Of a DNA stretch of 64,000 bases, positions 26,001 to 39,710 are shown in pieces; positions within the stretch are counted from its first letter, which is position 1; each line of letters begins with the position of its first letter. The notes beneath the pieces are model-generated. The model had not been told where the DNA came from. It searched no databases and saw only the letters and a program-made list of their open reading frames with translations. The position numbers were made by a program, and so were the translations under genes. Source of the DNA: Bos javanicus (taxonomy: Eukaryota; Chordata; Mammalia; Artiodactyla; Bovidae); contig NC_083869.1 in assembly GCF_032452875.1 (NCBI RefSeq), positions 127,540,001-127,604,000 of the forward strand, written 5' to 3'.

Positions 26001-29000
26001 AGTCCACTGATACATTGTTTAGAATTGTTGGTATATAATGATAATAAGCCTGCAATGCAGGAGATCCATGTTCCATCCCCGGGTCAGGAAGTTCCCCTGG
26101 AGAAGCGAATGGCAACCCACTCCAGTATTCTTGCCTGGAGAATTCCATGGACAGAGGAGCCTGGTGGGCTACTGGCCATGGGGTCACAAAGAGCTGGACT
26201 TGACTGAGCGGGTAACACTTTCATTTTCAGCTGTAATAAAAAGGAGATGGACTTTTAGTTGCTTTTATTATTGTTTTAAATTCTCAACAGGCAACACATC
26301 CCCTTATTGCCTGTACCCAGAATAGAGCACTCCCTCTACTCTGTACTCCAGGCAGTAGAACAGGTGGTCCAAAGTGCTGCTGACATGAGAGCATGGCTGT
26401 GGCTTTGAGGAAGAGCCAGGGAATGAGCAGGAGGGAAAGTCAGAGGGGTTGTGGGACAGCAGGTCACGCAGAATCCTGTTGGTCATAGTAAGAATGCCTA
26501 CTTTGATACTGAAGGAGACAGGTGCCATTGGGGGATTCAGAGCAGAAATGTGCCATGAGCTGACTTAGATTTTAACAGGATCGCTTTGGCTGCTACATGG
26601 AGAAGCCAGTTGGGGGACAAGGGTGGAAATAGGGAGACCAGTTAGAAGGTTATCACAACAATTTGGGCAAGTATTGAAGTCGGTTTAAACCAAGGTGGGG
26701 GTCACTGGGGCATGGCAGTAAAAATTCTGCCAAATCTGGATTTTTTTTTGAAGGCACAGTGGACAGGAGTTAACAGTAGCCCACTGAGTTATGAAGGGTT
26801 ACTAAATTTGATATTTGTGTCAGGGGAGTGTGTAATTTCCTCGATTCAGTCTTGCCATAGCAAAAATTTGAAGTGACGGACGGACCAGTGTTACAGCTCC
26901 ATGTTACAGTGTAGTTTTATTTAGAAAGCAAAGGAAAATAATCCTTGAGGGCAGGTCGACCCAAAAGACAGGAGAAGAAGAGAAGCCCCCTTCCTCCTCC
27001 TTTTATATATTTTTTTCTCCTCCCTCTGAGCCTGCCCTATGTAAATTGGGCTAGCCAGGAGGGCTGTTTGTTTAACCTCAGGTCCTCACTCCTTTGTTCT
27101 ATTTTCACGGGCTTTTCCCTTCTTTGTCTTTTAGCCACCACCATTCTGGACTCCTTTTTCCTATTCTATCTACCTAACATTTGTAAAGCAAAATTAGTAC
27201 ATAGCTTGAATTTTCTGAAGACTTTAGCTTGGTATTATAAAATCTCTGGCAGCTTCATGTTGCAAAGTTTATGTTACTCATACTCCATGCAAAGAGTTGA
27301 AATTCTGCCAAAATGCAGCAGTGGGGTACGTGTCCATGTAGCTTTTTCCCCAGGTAAGTGGACTTCGGCCCAAAGCATTCAAAGCCAACCAGAGGGGAGT
27401 TCCCTGGCAGTCCAGTGGTTATGACTCAGCTCTTTCACTACTGTGGCCTGGGTTCAGTCCCTGGTCAGGGAACTAAGATCCCACAAGCCGAAAGGTACAG
27501 CCAATTAAATAAATAAAGCCAACCAGAAAACTACCAGGAATAAATAAATACACAGCAACTCATGGGGCTCCTCGGAAAGGGGGACTGCTGGGTGGAGTCA
27601 GTTTCCTGACTTCAAGTCATGCCTCTTGAATGAAGGCAGAACTTCCTAAATGGAACGCAGGGATTTCCCTGGGAGCAGAGGCTGCTGATGCTCACTGCTT
27701 CCACTGGGTTTTGTTGCAGATGAACATGCATGTAAGCATGATGTATATGCACATGTTTGCGGCCTATTTTGGGCTGACTGTGGTCTGCTGCCTCCGGAAG
27801 CCTCTGCCCAGCGCATCAGAGGACAAAGATCAGACAGCAACGAGCCCCAGTTTGTTCACCATGCTGGGTGAGGACAAGGTGATGTGGGTGGGCTCAGATC
27901 TGGGGTGAGCAGGAGGCTCCAAAAGGGCTCTGCAGAAAAATCTCTCTGCTTTTCCAACTTTCCCCGGTGTCTGAAGCCCCTTTGTAATGACCCATTTCCT
28001 CAAGCAATGTTTGATGAATTCACATCTTTGAAGGAAGCATTCCCCTCTAGGGAACCTCTCTTCATTGATACCCAGAAGAGAGGAGAGACTTGTTACATCT
28101 CAGTTTAAATGAGGTTATCCGGGAACTGCCTTGCTGGTCCAGTGGTTAAGAATCCGCCTTACAATGCAACGGGGTGAGGGTTCAATTGCTGGTTGCTAAC
28201 CAAGATCCCACATGCCCCAACTAAGACCTGATGCAGCCAAAAATAAATTTAAAAATAAATAAATAAGATTAGATTATCCAATCCTTTTGTCCTTAACTTA
28301 AAGAAAAGAATTAGATGGATGAAAAAAGGCAGACTTGGGAATGGAGGAAAGAATGGGAGCTGGAAGAGAGAAGTAATAATGTCTAATCTGAAGGGTTTTG
28401 GTAGAAGTGATGAACTTAAGGGCTGGGAGAGGCTTAGAGGAAGGAAATCGGCAGTGAGACTGCCAGCAGGCAACTGAATACCAGGCCGTGGGGCCAAGTG
28501 GAAGAGTTCCATTAATTTAAAAAAAATAATCATGTGGCCATCATAGGCTAGAGTCAGGAGGCTTGGGTTTTGGTGGCTTCAACTCTCTGGGCCTTACTTT
28601 TCCTTGCCCATAAAGTATGTTAGCTGGGCCCTGCCGACTTAAGAATTCAGAGAGGAAACCAGACTTGTCCAAAGTTGGTGAGCAAGAAAGTAACAGAGAT
28701 GAGACTGGCCAGGTCCGGGAGCCTCCTGTCTGAAGTCCCCCGAGACTGAGGCTTTGGAGCAGGAATACTGGTTCTGGCCACTGACCCTTTCTGGTCCACA
28801 GGCACCCTCTTCTTGTGGATATTCTGGCCGAGTTTCAACTCTGCTCTGCTGGAACTTGCAGATGAAAGAAACATGGCCGTGTTCAACACCTACTACGCCC
28901 TGGCGGTTAGCACAGTGACCGGCATCTTAATGTCAGCCTTGGCTCACCCTCAAGGGAAGATCAATATGGTGAGGAGAAGGGCTGGCCCTTGGGCAACACT

Positions 29001-32000
29001 TGGGTCTTCTAGGCCATATTCATTCATTGGCTTCTATTTTGGGGGGCATTTACTCGTGTTCTTTGTCAACATTGGGCTCAGAGTTTTACATAATTCTTAA
29101 TTCACTTAATTCTTACAATAGCCGTAACAGTAGGTACAATCAAAGGGCTTCCCTGGTGTCTCAGTGGTAAAGAATCTGCCTGCCAATGCCAGAGATGTGG
29201 GTTCGATCCCTGAGTTGGGAAGATCCCCTGGAGAAGGAAATGGCAACCCACTCTAGTATTTCTTGCCTGGAAAATCACATGGACAGAGGAGCCTGGGGGC
29301 TATAGTTGATGGGGTAGCAAAAGAGTCAGACATGACTCAGCAACTAAACAACAACAGTTACAATCAAAGCCCCCTTTTTCTGGTGACAAAGTTAAAGCCC
29401 TGAGTGGCTAAGCATCCAAGGATACATAACAACTAAGTGTGAGCATGGTTAGGATATTGAGTAACTGCTTTCAAGCTAAACGACTCCCGATCAGGGTGAC
29501 TGCTCCCTGAGCCCGAGACATGGGGTGAGATAAGACCATTGATGAAGTCTCAGCAGCGGGGAGGGGCTGGTTTCAGGATCAGAGATGCAGGGAGGATGTT
29601 ATAGTGTTGTCTTGCTATCAGCTTACCAAGTAACTTAGATGCTGTCCTCTAGCTTACTTCATTCACCCACAAGCTATTCCTTTGCAGACTCACATCCACA
29701 AGGCAGTGCTGGCAGGAGGTGTGGCTGTGGGTGCCCCTTCTTACCTGATCCATGCTCCTTGGCTTGCCATGGTGCTGGGATCTGTGGCTGGGATGATCTC
29801 CATCGGGGGATTCAGATACCTGCAGGTAAGGAGCTGGGCGACTGATACCTGCTGCTTTGGCCTTACGCCAAGGTCCAGGCCCCTAGACCGTGGTGGGCCA
29901 TCACGTATTGCTATGCACTGCATTAGGCGCTGGTTGGCAGCTTCTCAATTTAGCTTCAGAGCTTGGGTGAGGGACCTGTCCAAGTTGGATGATGCTTTTG
30001 CTAAGATCTGGGGAGCAAGTAACAGAACCAATTCAAGCTTGCTCAGGAGTAAGGGGGATTTGTTATAAGGCTACTGGGACACCACTGAACCCAAGAATAG
30101 GAATGCTGCTGGGAGCCCAGGAATGACTGGCACCAGGGGTGGGAGTGTTGTGGGGAGCCCAAGAAGTTCCTGCTCTTCCTTTTTTGCTTTTCCTGAACAC
30201 CCATTTTCTTTTCACTCTTCCTTCCTCTTCTATTCCACATGGTGGAATGTCATCTTTCTCTTCAAGAAGGCAGCCATGTGAAATTTCTTGGTACCAACCG
30301 CAAGTTCTTTGGAGAAGGGATTCATTGGTCTAACTTGGATAATGTGCCCATCTTTGGCAGGGGTGGGAGACAAGGCACATGATGCATATATGGCTTTTGT
30401 CCATGAACCATGTGAAGGGAGATGGGAAAGGCAGCACCCAAAAGAGGGGTGCTGGGTTGATTATCCAGGTCATCTTCACTTCTGATTGTTTAGTTCGTCT
30501 TCTGAGTGGATGGATTTATCCTCCTTCAATATTCAACAGATAAGATCACAATGCTCCATCAGAGCCCATTTGTTACAACACACTTCTAAGAGAAATATTT
30601 AAGAACAACAAATCTTCATAGATTTGAAGACTTGATGGAAGAAGAGGGAATAGATTATTGGTTGACACAAGAAGCTGAATTTGAATGAACCATGGATATT
30701 CAGGGAGGCAGTTTCAATCCCAAATAGGGAAGAATTTACCAACAGCTCAATCTGACCACAGACGGAGCAGTCTGCTTTTCATCTCTGAAGTGGAAACACA
30801 CATCTTTTATCTCCTCTGACTTTGAGGCCCTCTGATGAAAGTAAGATGTGCACAGCCAAACATGTGTCATAGGAATTTCCTAGAAGTCCAGTGGTTCAGA
30901 CTCCAAACTTTGACTGCCAAGTGCCCGGTTCAGTCCCTGGTTGGGGAACTAAGATCCCTCAAGCTATAAGATGTGGCCAAAACTCGTGTATCATGAGTTA
31001 TCATCAGGCTCAGTGTCCATCATTTTCTCTGTGCCTCAGGTTGCTTGATTCTATCGCCAGGGGAAGGATTCAAAGATGATTCACTGATTTTTTTTTTCAT
31101 TCATTTGCTCAACACATTTAACAGACATCCTGTGTCCCAAGCTGTAGTGTAGTGAAGAAAATGGATAAATAAACACAGCACAGTTTAAGAACTGCTGCTG
31201 CTGCTGCTAAGTCGCTTCAGTCATGTCCGACTCTGTGCGACCCCATAGACGGCAGCCCACCAGGCTCTAGAGCACATATAAGCTGGCCTGAGATGGGTCA
31301 GGAAATGCTTCCCAGGGCACAGGATGTCTCAGCTAAGCACTGACAGGGAACTAATATTCACCAGGGAAAGAAGTGGAAAATGTCCTCCAGGCAGAAGGAA
31401 TAGTGTGTTCAAAGGCTCAGTGGTGAGAAGAGCATGTGACCCAACCAAGACACAGATGTTCTTTTGGCTGAAGCATCAAGTTCATCAGGGAGTGTGTCTC
31501 TCACCAGAGCTTTGAGAGATGGCTGGTGCTCAGGAACACCTCCTGGGGGAGCTGAAGAGTCTGAATTGTTAATCTGAACACAGTGAGGATTCTGAGGAGG
31601 GAACTAGCCTGATAAAATTTGCATTGGAGGCCTTTCCTGGTGGTCCAGTGGTTAAGATTCCACCCTCCAATGCACGGGTCATGGGTTCAATCTCAGGCCC
31701 GGGAACTAAGACCCCATACACTGCAGGGCAACTAAGCCTGTGTGTGTCACACTACTGAGCCTGCACACCACTAGTGTCTGTGTGCCACAGTGGAAGACCC
31801 TGTGTGCTGGAACTAAGACCCAATGAAGCCAAATAAACAGATATATTGTTTAATTTGCATTGGCCTCCACATCTGTTGGCTCACGGCCATCTGGGAGGCC
31901 ACGTGATGAAATGGAAGGAGTGCTGACTGGGACTCTGGTGGAGTGGTCAGCTTCTTACCTTTCAATCAGCCAAGTAGTCTCTTGGATGGAGTTAGGTTTG

Positions 32001-34654
32001 GGCTGGACCAGTGGGTTTCAATCAACCGCTGGGGACATGGACAATGTCTGGAGACAGTTTTGGTGGATATACCTGGGAGAGGGCTGCTTCTGGCATCTAG
32101 AAGGTATAGGCCAGGGATACTGCTGAACCTCCTATAATGCACAGGAGGGCCCCTCAGTGAAAGAAAGTGAAAGTGAAAGTCGCTCAGTCATGTCCAACTC
32201 TTTGCAACCCCATGGACTATACAGTCCGTGGAGTTCTCCAGGCCAGAACACTGGAGTGGGTAGCCATTCCCTTCTCCACGGGATCTTTCTAATCCAGGGA
32301 TCGAACCTAGGTCTCTGGCATTGCAGGAGATTCTTTACCAGCTGAGCCACAAGGGAAGCCCAAGAATACTGGGGTGGGTAGCCTACGCCTTCTCCAGGGG
32401 ATCTTCCTGACCTGGGAATCAAGCCAGGGTCTCCTGCATTGCAGGAGGATTCTTTACCAACTGAGCTCCCCCAACACAGCCCCAAATGTGAGCAGTATGG
32501 ACCATGGCCAGCAGCACTGGTATCATCCGGGACTTTGTTAGAAATGTAGAATCACAGGCCCCAGACCTACTAAATCCAACTCTGCATTTGGATGAGCTGC
32601 CCAGATGCTGTGAGTACACACGCAAATCTGAGAAGTACTTATTTAGCTGAGCCCTAATGCCCATCCCCCGGATGCCCTGGATGCCAAGGGTCTGGAAAAG
32701 GGTGGGGAAGGTGTAGCAGTCCCACATGCAGCTCTGCTGATGATGGTGTTTGTCCCCAGGCGTGTCTTCAGCGAAAGGTGCAACTCCACGACACCTACGG
32801 CGTGCACTACACCTTCGGCTTGCCGGGTCTGCTTGGAGGGATTGTCAACATCATGCTGATGGCGCTTCAGGCCCAGGGAGTCGATAAGTCCACGTGGGTC
32901 ACTTGGCTCAGCCCCCTGTCACTCCATCCATCTCAGGAAGCAGTGTGCCCAGAGTCCTTGGCTGGGGGTGAGGGCCATACACTCAGGGCCAGGCAGTCAG
33001 AAGGCTTCAGTGAATATCTGTTGGCCAATTTATTCCAAAATTCCAGATAAGTCCCCACCTTGTATGGACTGTCCAGGTCACTTCTTTCTAAAGCAGTTAG
33101 CTTAAGTGAAAGGAAAAGCTGATAGTCCTGCTGCTGCTGCTGCTGCTAAGCCGCTTCAGTCATGTTCGACTGTGCGATCCTATAGACGGCAGCCCACCAG
33201 GCTCCGCCGACCCTGGGATTCTCCCGGCAAGAGTACTGGAGTGGGTTGCCATTTCCTTCTCCAATGCATGAAAGTGAAAAGTGAAAGTGAAGTCGCTCAG
33301 TCGTGTCCAACTCTTAGCAACCCCATGGACTACAGCCTACCAGGCTCCTCCATCCATGACATTTTCCAGGCAAGAGTACTGGAGTGGGGTGCCATTGCCT
33401 TCTCCATGATAGTCCTGAGGCCTCTCCAAATGTAGACAGAGGAGGCAATCAGGCCCAAACCAACTGAGTCCATTTCTCGGCCCCTGGTGATTTAGGTGGT
33501 GGTGAAATAACCATGAGGTCTTGACCAGGTCCATGCTGCCTAACCTCTCTGAGCCTCTGTCTCCCCATGGCAAATGAAGATAATGGTAGTACTTCCTCGC
33601 ATAGGGGTGTTGGATGCTAGGCACTGTGTGGTTAAAAGGATTTGATATGTGATATGTTCATGTAGGAAAATGCTGAATACTGCTCATCCCTGGGACCCAG
33701 AGAGGAAAAGTGTGTGGTTAATGTCTCAATTGTGAGGTGGGAATGTGGGTCCCTGGACCAGAGTCAGGTCCCACACCCCCCAGGCAATCAGATCAGATCA
33801 GATCAGATCAGTCGCTCAGTCATGTCCGACTCTTTGCAACCACGTGGACTGCAGCATGCCAGGCCTCCCTGTCCATCACCAACTCCCGGAGTTCACTCAG
33901 ACTCATAGACAGCAGTGATCAGAACTCTGACCATGGCTTTCTGAAAGTTGTTATCTTCTTGTTCTCGCTTTCTGGGTTTTTCTTCTGAACTTATCTTCTG
34001 AATGTGGCTCACACATAATGAAAGAGTGACTTGTGCATGATACAGGAATAGATTTTTCCAGATGAACCCATACAGTGATAACAACAATAAAATTTCTGAT
34101 GACAATCAGGACTATTTATTGACTGCTTTCTAAGTACTAGGCATTAAGCTAAAATCATTAGGTGTACCATCTTATTTAATCCTCACAACTACCTGGTGAG
34201 GTGTTATTAGCTTTCCCTAAGAAATGATACCTTGGGGGAGTTAGCTGTCTGAAGTCACATGGCTGGAAGCTGGCTGTCGAGGTGGTGAGCACCAGCGGTG
34301 GGTGATGAGAAATTGTGTTTGGAAGCATCTCAGAGAAATCATGGAGAGCTAGTTCCTTATAATTCCAACAACAGAGACAACCATAGCCCCAGATTATAGG
34401 GATCATCTATGAGCAAATGAGACATACATCCTTGAGCTGCTTAGGGATGAGGAGGATCCCATTTGGGGATGAGGAGAGGATGGTGTATGTGAAACAAGGC
34501 ATCTCAGTAACGGACTCCAAAGGTGTTCCTGCTGCTGTTTTAATAACTGTGTGACTGTCGGCAATCTCTTTCCTCTCTCCGGGGCCCTGAGTCCCCCTCT
34601 ATAAAACGACGGGTTGATCTAGCAGGGTCCTACACTCAGATGCCTGTAGGGACC

Positions 34655-34695
<41 letters not shown>

Positions 34696-37600
34696 AAGTC
34701 GCTTCAGTCATGTCCGACTTTGTGCAACCCCATAGACGGCAGCCCACCAGGCTCCCCTGTCCCTGGGATTCTCCAGGCAAAAACACTGGAGTGGGTTGCC
34801 ATTTCCTTCTCCAATGCATGAAAGTGAAAAGTGAAAGTGAAGTCGCTCAGTCATGTCTGACTCTTTTGCGACCCCATGGACTGCAGCCTACCAGGCTCCT
34901 CCATCCATGGCAGGTAAGGTTAAAAATGAGACCAGCAGGGGGAGGAAACCACGGGCATTTGTTCTTCAGTGCCCGGCAGCTTAAACCATCCAGAGACTCG
35001 GAATCAGTATTGTCAGATCTAATGACTTTTATTTTTTAATTTTATTTTATTTTTAAACTTTACATAATTGTATTAGTTTTGCCAAATATCAAAATGAATC
35101 TGCCACAGGTATACATGTGTTCCCCATCCTGAACCCTCCTCCCTCTAATGACTTTTAAAGAGAAGGCAGAAATCCAGAGTTATGCACATACTCCCCAAGT
35201 ATTGGCAAAAGATTCAAAATCATTAGAAACACATGCGTGCTAAGTCGCTTCAGTTATGTCCAACTCTTTGCGACCCCATGGGCTCCCCTGTCCATGAAAT
35301 TCTTCAGGCAAGGATACTGGAGTGGGTTGCCATTTCCTTCTCCAGGGGATCTTCCCGACCCAGGGATCCAACCTGGGTCTCTCGCATTGCAAGCAGATTC
35401 TTTACCATCTCAGCTACAGGGAAATCCCCCATTAGAAACTCTGTGAACCAAATTCTGCTTGTGGGCTGCTGACCTGGAACTTCTGGATCACTTGCCCTCC
35501 CCTCCCCCGAATTCTGTGATTCTCTGGCTCTCCCAGAACAGTGGTTCTCAACAGCAACAGTATCTCCTGGGACTTGTTAAAAATGCAAATCCTCCCCTAC
35601 CCCAGACCCACACAATTAGACCCAGCAGTCTGTTTTCTCAAGTCCTGTATGTGCTTCTCCTGCAAGTTCAGGTTCGAGAGGTGTTGCCCTATAGCAAAAA
35701 ATAGAAACAAAGCAAAACAAACAACCAATCCGCTGCTAAGGGATTAACAACTGGCTTTCTGGTGAAACAAAGCCCTGACTTAGAGCATTTACTGATTACT
35801 CTGGTGCCAATACTCTCACCATGGCTGATTTCAAGCCATCAAAGGGATACTCCCAAACATGGAGTTGAGAGGAGATGAGAGCTGCGTGAGCCTGACTCCA
35901 GCACCGTCTCCAAGTCAAGTCTCATCAGGATGAGACAGCTGAGGACCAAGTATTAGTCTTCTCTCATCTGCAGGAACTTGGCAAAGGGAAGGGCACAGTG
36001 ACAGCAATGACCTCTCTCGGGGTGGCCTCTGGTCTGCTGAAAGTAAAGGGCACAGGCTTCGGGGACAAATAGAGCAGGGTCACACTTAACAGTTGTGTGA
36101 CTTTGGGCATGGTATTCAAACTCTCTCTAAAGTCTCAGTTTTCTATCTGTAAAATAGGATGATAAGATGCACATCCCAGGGCTGCTGTGAAGATTCAGCA
36201 ACATATAAGAAAGGGCTCAAGGCTTCGCTAGTGGCTCAGACAGTAAAAAATCTGCCTACAATGTAGAAGACTTGGGTTCAATCCCAGGAGGAAATGGCAA
36301 CTCACTCCAGTACTCTTGCCTGGAGAGTCCCGTGGACAGAGGAGCCTGGTGGGCTACAGTCCATGGGGTCACAAAGAGTCAGACACCACTGAGCAACTGA
36401 CGCTTTCACTTTCTTACAAGAAAGGGCTCAGGACAGTGCTTGGCAGGTAGTAAACACTCAACACACGGCCCCTTTCTTTAGGATAGTTACTGATGCTGCT
36501 GCCTCCGTAAGAAGGGCATCTGGATGTAATGGAGATGGCGAGAGGACTGGGCTGGTCGTCAGAGCACTTCCCAGGAAGTGTGGATCAGCTGCTTTAGTAG
36601 CTCTGTGTTATCGGACACGTCATTCCAAAGAATGACTTTTCATTCTTTCCACGAACAGTATTTGCCCATTTCCCTATTCAGGTGAGTGAGTGTAAATGAG
36701 TCAGATGCTGTGCCTGGAGCCTGGATGGAGCATTTTTCACAAATTGTGGGATTTTAAGTGGTGTGAAGACACACTTGAAAAGCACCGGATCACGCAGTGC
36801 AGGTGCCCTTTTGCAGTTCTCACGCAATTGGTTGATTACATCAGGGAAAAAGGCTTCCCTTAGGGCTGTCTCCACACTCTTCCCACCCTCGCTGACCTCC
36901 AACTTCAACAACAGCAGAGGAAACCTCAGTCTGAGATTTGCCCCGGCTGCTGCATCTAAAGGAGATTAAAGCAGTATTTTTTTTCACTGTGTCTTGGTTA
37001 CCTCCTACTTCTCTTCCATTTAAGCTAGTGACACAAAGTTCCTTTTAAATAGATTTATTAAAATTTTTTTTTAAGTTTACTTAAAGAAAAATATATGGGC
37101 TTCCCTGGTGGCTCAGATGGTAAAGCGTCTGCCTGCAACGTGGAAGACCTAGGTTCGATCCCTGGGTTGGGAAGATCCCCTGGAGAAGGAAATGCCAACC
37201 TACTCCAGTACCCTTGCCTGGAAAATCCTATGAACGGAGGAGCCTGGTAGGCTACAGTCCGTAGGGTTGCAAAGAGTCGGACAGGACTGAACAACTTCAC
37301 TTTAAAGAAAAATATTAAAAACAAATCTCTGGGACTTCCCTGGTGGTCCGGGGGTAAAGAATCCGCCTGCCAAGGCAGGAGATAAAATCCGCATGCTGGG
37401 TGGTCACTAAGCCCGAGCACCACAACTACTGAGCCTGTGCCCTAAGCCCAGGAACTGCAACTGCTGAAGCCTTGCACTCTGCAGCCTGTGCTCTGCCACG
37501 AGAGAAGCCACTGCAATGAGAAGCCTGAACACCACAACCAGAGAGTAGCCCCCGCTCGCCACAACTAGATAAAGCCCACACTCAGCAATGAAGACCCAGC

Positions 37601-39665
37601 GCAGCCATAAACAAATAGATAAATAATAGTATCCCTGGAATGCAGACCTGGCCAAATCTGAGAAGGGAGCCCGCCGATGTGGAGATTTGGCCACTTTTGT
37701 GGGTAGGCAGAGCTGCCTGGTTTGAATCCCTAGAAACACCCATTCCAAGCTACGTAGCTATGGGACCCTTGGTTCACTTTCCTAACCTGCTCCTCCCATT
37801 TGTGAAGGAGGGACTTTCAGATGGTGAACTGTAGAGGCTGAGGCCCTGGCGCAAGGAGCCCACCCTGTGTGGGGAATGTTAACACAGCCATTTCTGCCTC
37901 ATCCATTTCCACTCTCAGATGGCAGTAGGATAGAGGGAATTTGGGTTGTAAGTAGCAGATTTGGGTTTAGCCTTTAATCTACGTACAATGCAGGAGACCC
38001 TGGTTCGATTCTTGGGTCAGGAAGATCATCCGGAGAAGGGAATGGCTACTCACTCCAGTATTCTGGCCTGAAGAATTCCATGGACTATTCCATGGGGTCA
38101 CAAAGAGTCAACACGACTTAGTGACTTTCGCTTTTCAATTTTATTCTACACTTACTACTTTTTTAAGAAACTTTTTTCTTGTAATACAATCTACTTCCAG
38201 AATAGTCAAGTATCATAAGGGTTGGCTTCCCTGATGGTCCCGTGGTAAAGAATCCACCTGTCAATGCAGGAGATACAGGCTCCATCCCTGGTCCGGGAAG
38301 ATCCCACATGGCACAGAACAACTAAGCCTGTGCTCCACAGCTATTAAGCCAGCGCCCTAGAACCTGCGCTCTGCAAAAAGAGAAGCCACTGCTATGAGAA
38401 GCCCACATACTGCAATCAGAGAGTAGCCTCCACTCACTGCAACTAGAGAAAAACCCACGCCGTAGCACCAAAGCCCCAGCACAGCCAAAATAAACAAAAA
38501 AAAATTTTAAATATATCATAAGAATACCACTTAGTGACTTCTGACACAGCCAATAACCAGCACACAGAACTCTGTGTCCTGTCCCAGGGCAACCACTAAC
38601 CTGACTTCTAAGAGCAGCAATCAGTCTTGCCTGTTTTTGTCCTTTGAATGCATAAAATCATACAGGAGGTCTGCTCTTGTGTTCTTCTTGGCTTCTTTCA
38701 CTCAACTTTGAAGTTGTGAGATCCATCCATGTCGTTATCTCTGTAGATTGTTCATTTTCATTGGCGTATAACATTGATTTGTGCTTGGGCTTAATTGATA
38801 AAGGCAACTGAATGACAACATGGAGAGGTCAATGTCATTGAACGGAAACTTCAGTGTTCCAATTGCCCTGGAAATGAGAGGCAGGACATACCATGCAGGG
38901 ACACGTGAAAGCTTATCACATGCAGGGACCAGGCAGTAGAGAGAGACGGCAGCAGAGACTGTGTCTTTAGGACTAGAGTGGCAGGGGAGGGACACAGGGA
39001 TGTCCCCTATAGGCCGAAAGTGAAAACACAAATGTTAGAGCTTCCAGTTGGGGGCTTGCAATGAAAGTTGACTTATGAGAGATCGAGGTAAACAATGTTG
39101 ACACTTAGTTTGGCCCTGCAATAAATGAGTGGCAAATACAACATTTAAGAAAACATAGAAGAGAGTTCCATTATATGAACACAGCACAATTTACCCATTG
39201 CCGATGAGCATTTGGGTAGTTTCTAGTGTGGAGCTAGTATTGTTATGAATGTGCTAGCACTTTTTTTTTGAACCTACAAATGCGCTTCTGTTGAGTGTAT
39301 GCCTAGAAGTTGAGTTGGATCGTACAGTTTTCATACAATCTGCTTCAGTGGATACTTTCAGTTTTCTATTGGGGTTTATACAGTAGAAACTGAGAGCTTC
39401 CTTTACCTAATATATAATTTAGACATCAAACTTACTGTTTTAATATTCATTTGCTTGATGACTACTTAAGCGTAGTACATTTTTTGGCATTTGAATACCT
39501 CCTCTTTGGAAATGTCTGTTCAATTTCTTTTGCCTACTTTTCTGTTGTATGTTCTGACTTTTTCTTATTGATTTCTAGGAATTTTTTTTTTTCCTGGGGT
39601 ACTGAACCAGGAAGCAAAAATATGGAACACTTCACGAATTTGCGTGTCATCCTTGCGCAGGGGCC

Positions 39666-39710
<45 letters not shown>

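Larger units (their letters stand above)
25620..26720 (+). repeat. L2-like LINE remnant, split by CHR and Bov-tA
   Basis: Parts at 25620-25830 and 26470-26720 match the common L2-like 3' region ('gctgacttagattttaacag', 'gcttggctgctacatgg'-like text, 'gaccagttagaaggttatca'). Younger SINEs separate them. Confidence 0.5.
24605..27719 (+). other. RH intron 3 (3.1 kb)
   Basis: The intron is bounded by GTGAGT and ttgttgcag. It contains Bov-tA and CHR copies, L2-like DNA and a possible LTR fragment. 24700-25220 shows no identifiable repeat or exon. Confidence 0.85.
29826..32759 (+). other. RH intron 6 (2.9 kb)
   Basis: The intron runs from GTAAGG to tgtccccag. 29830-30870 has no repeat I can name and no plausible exon. 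The second half is occupied by CHR, Bov-tA, L2-like and MER5-like copies. Confidence 0.8.
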
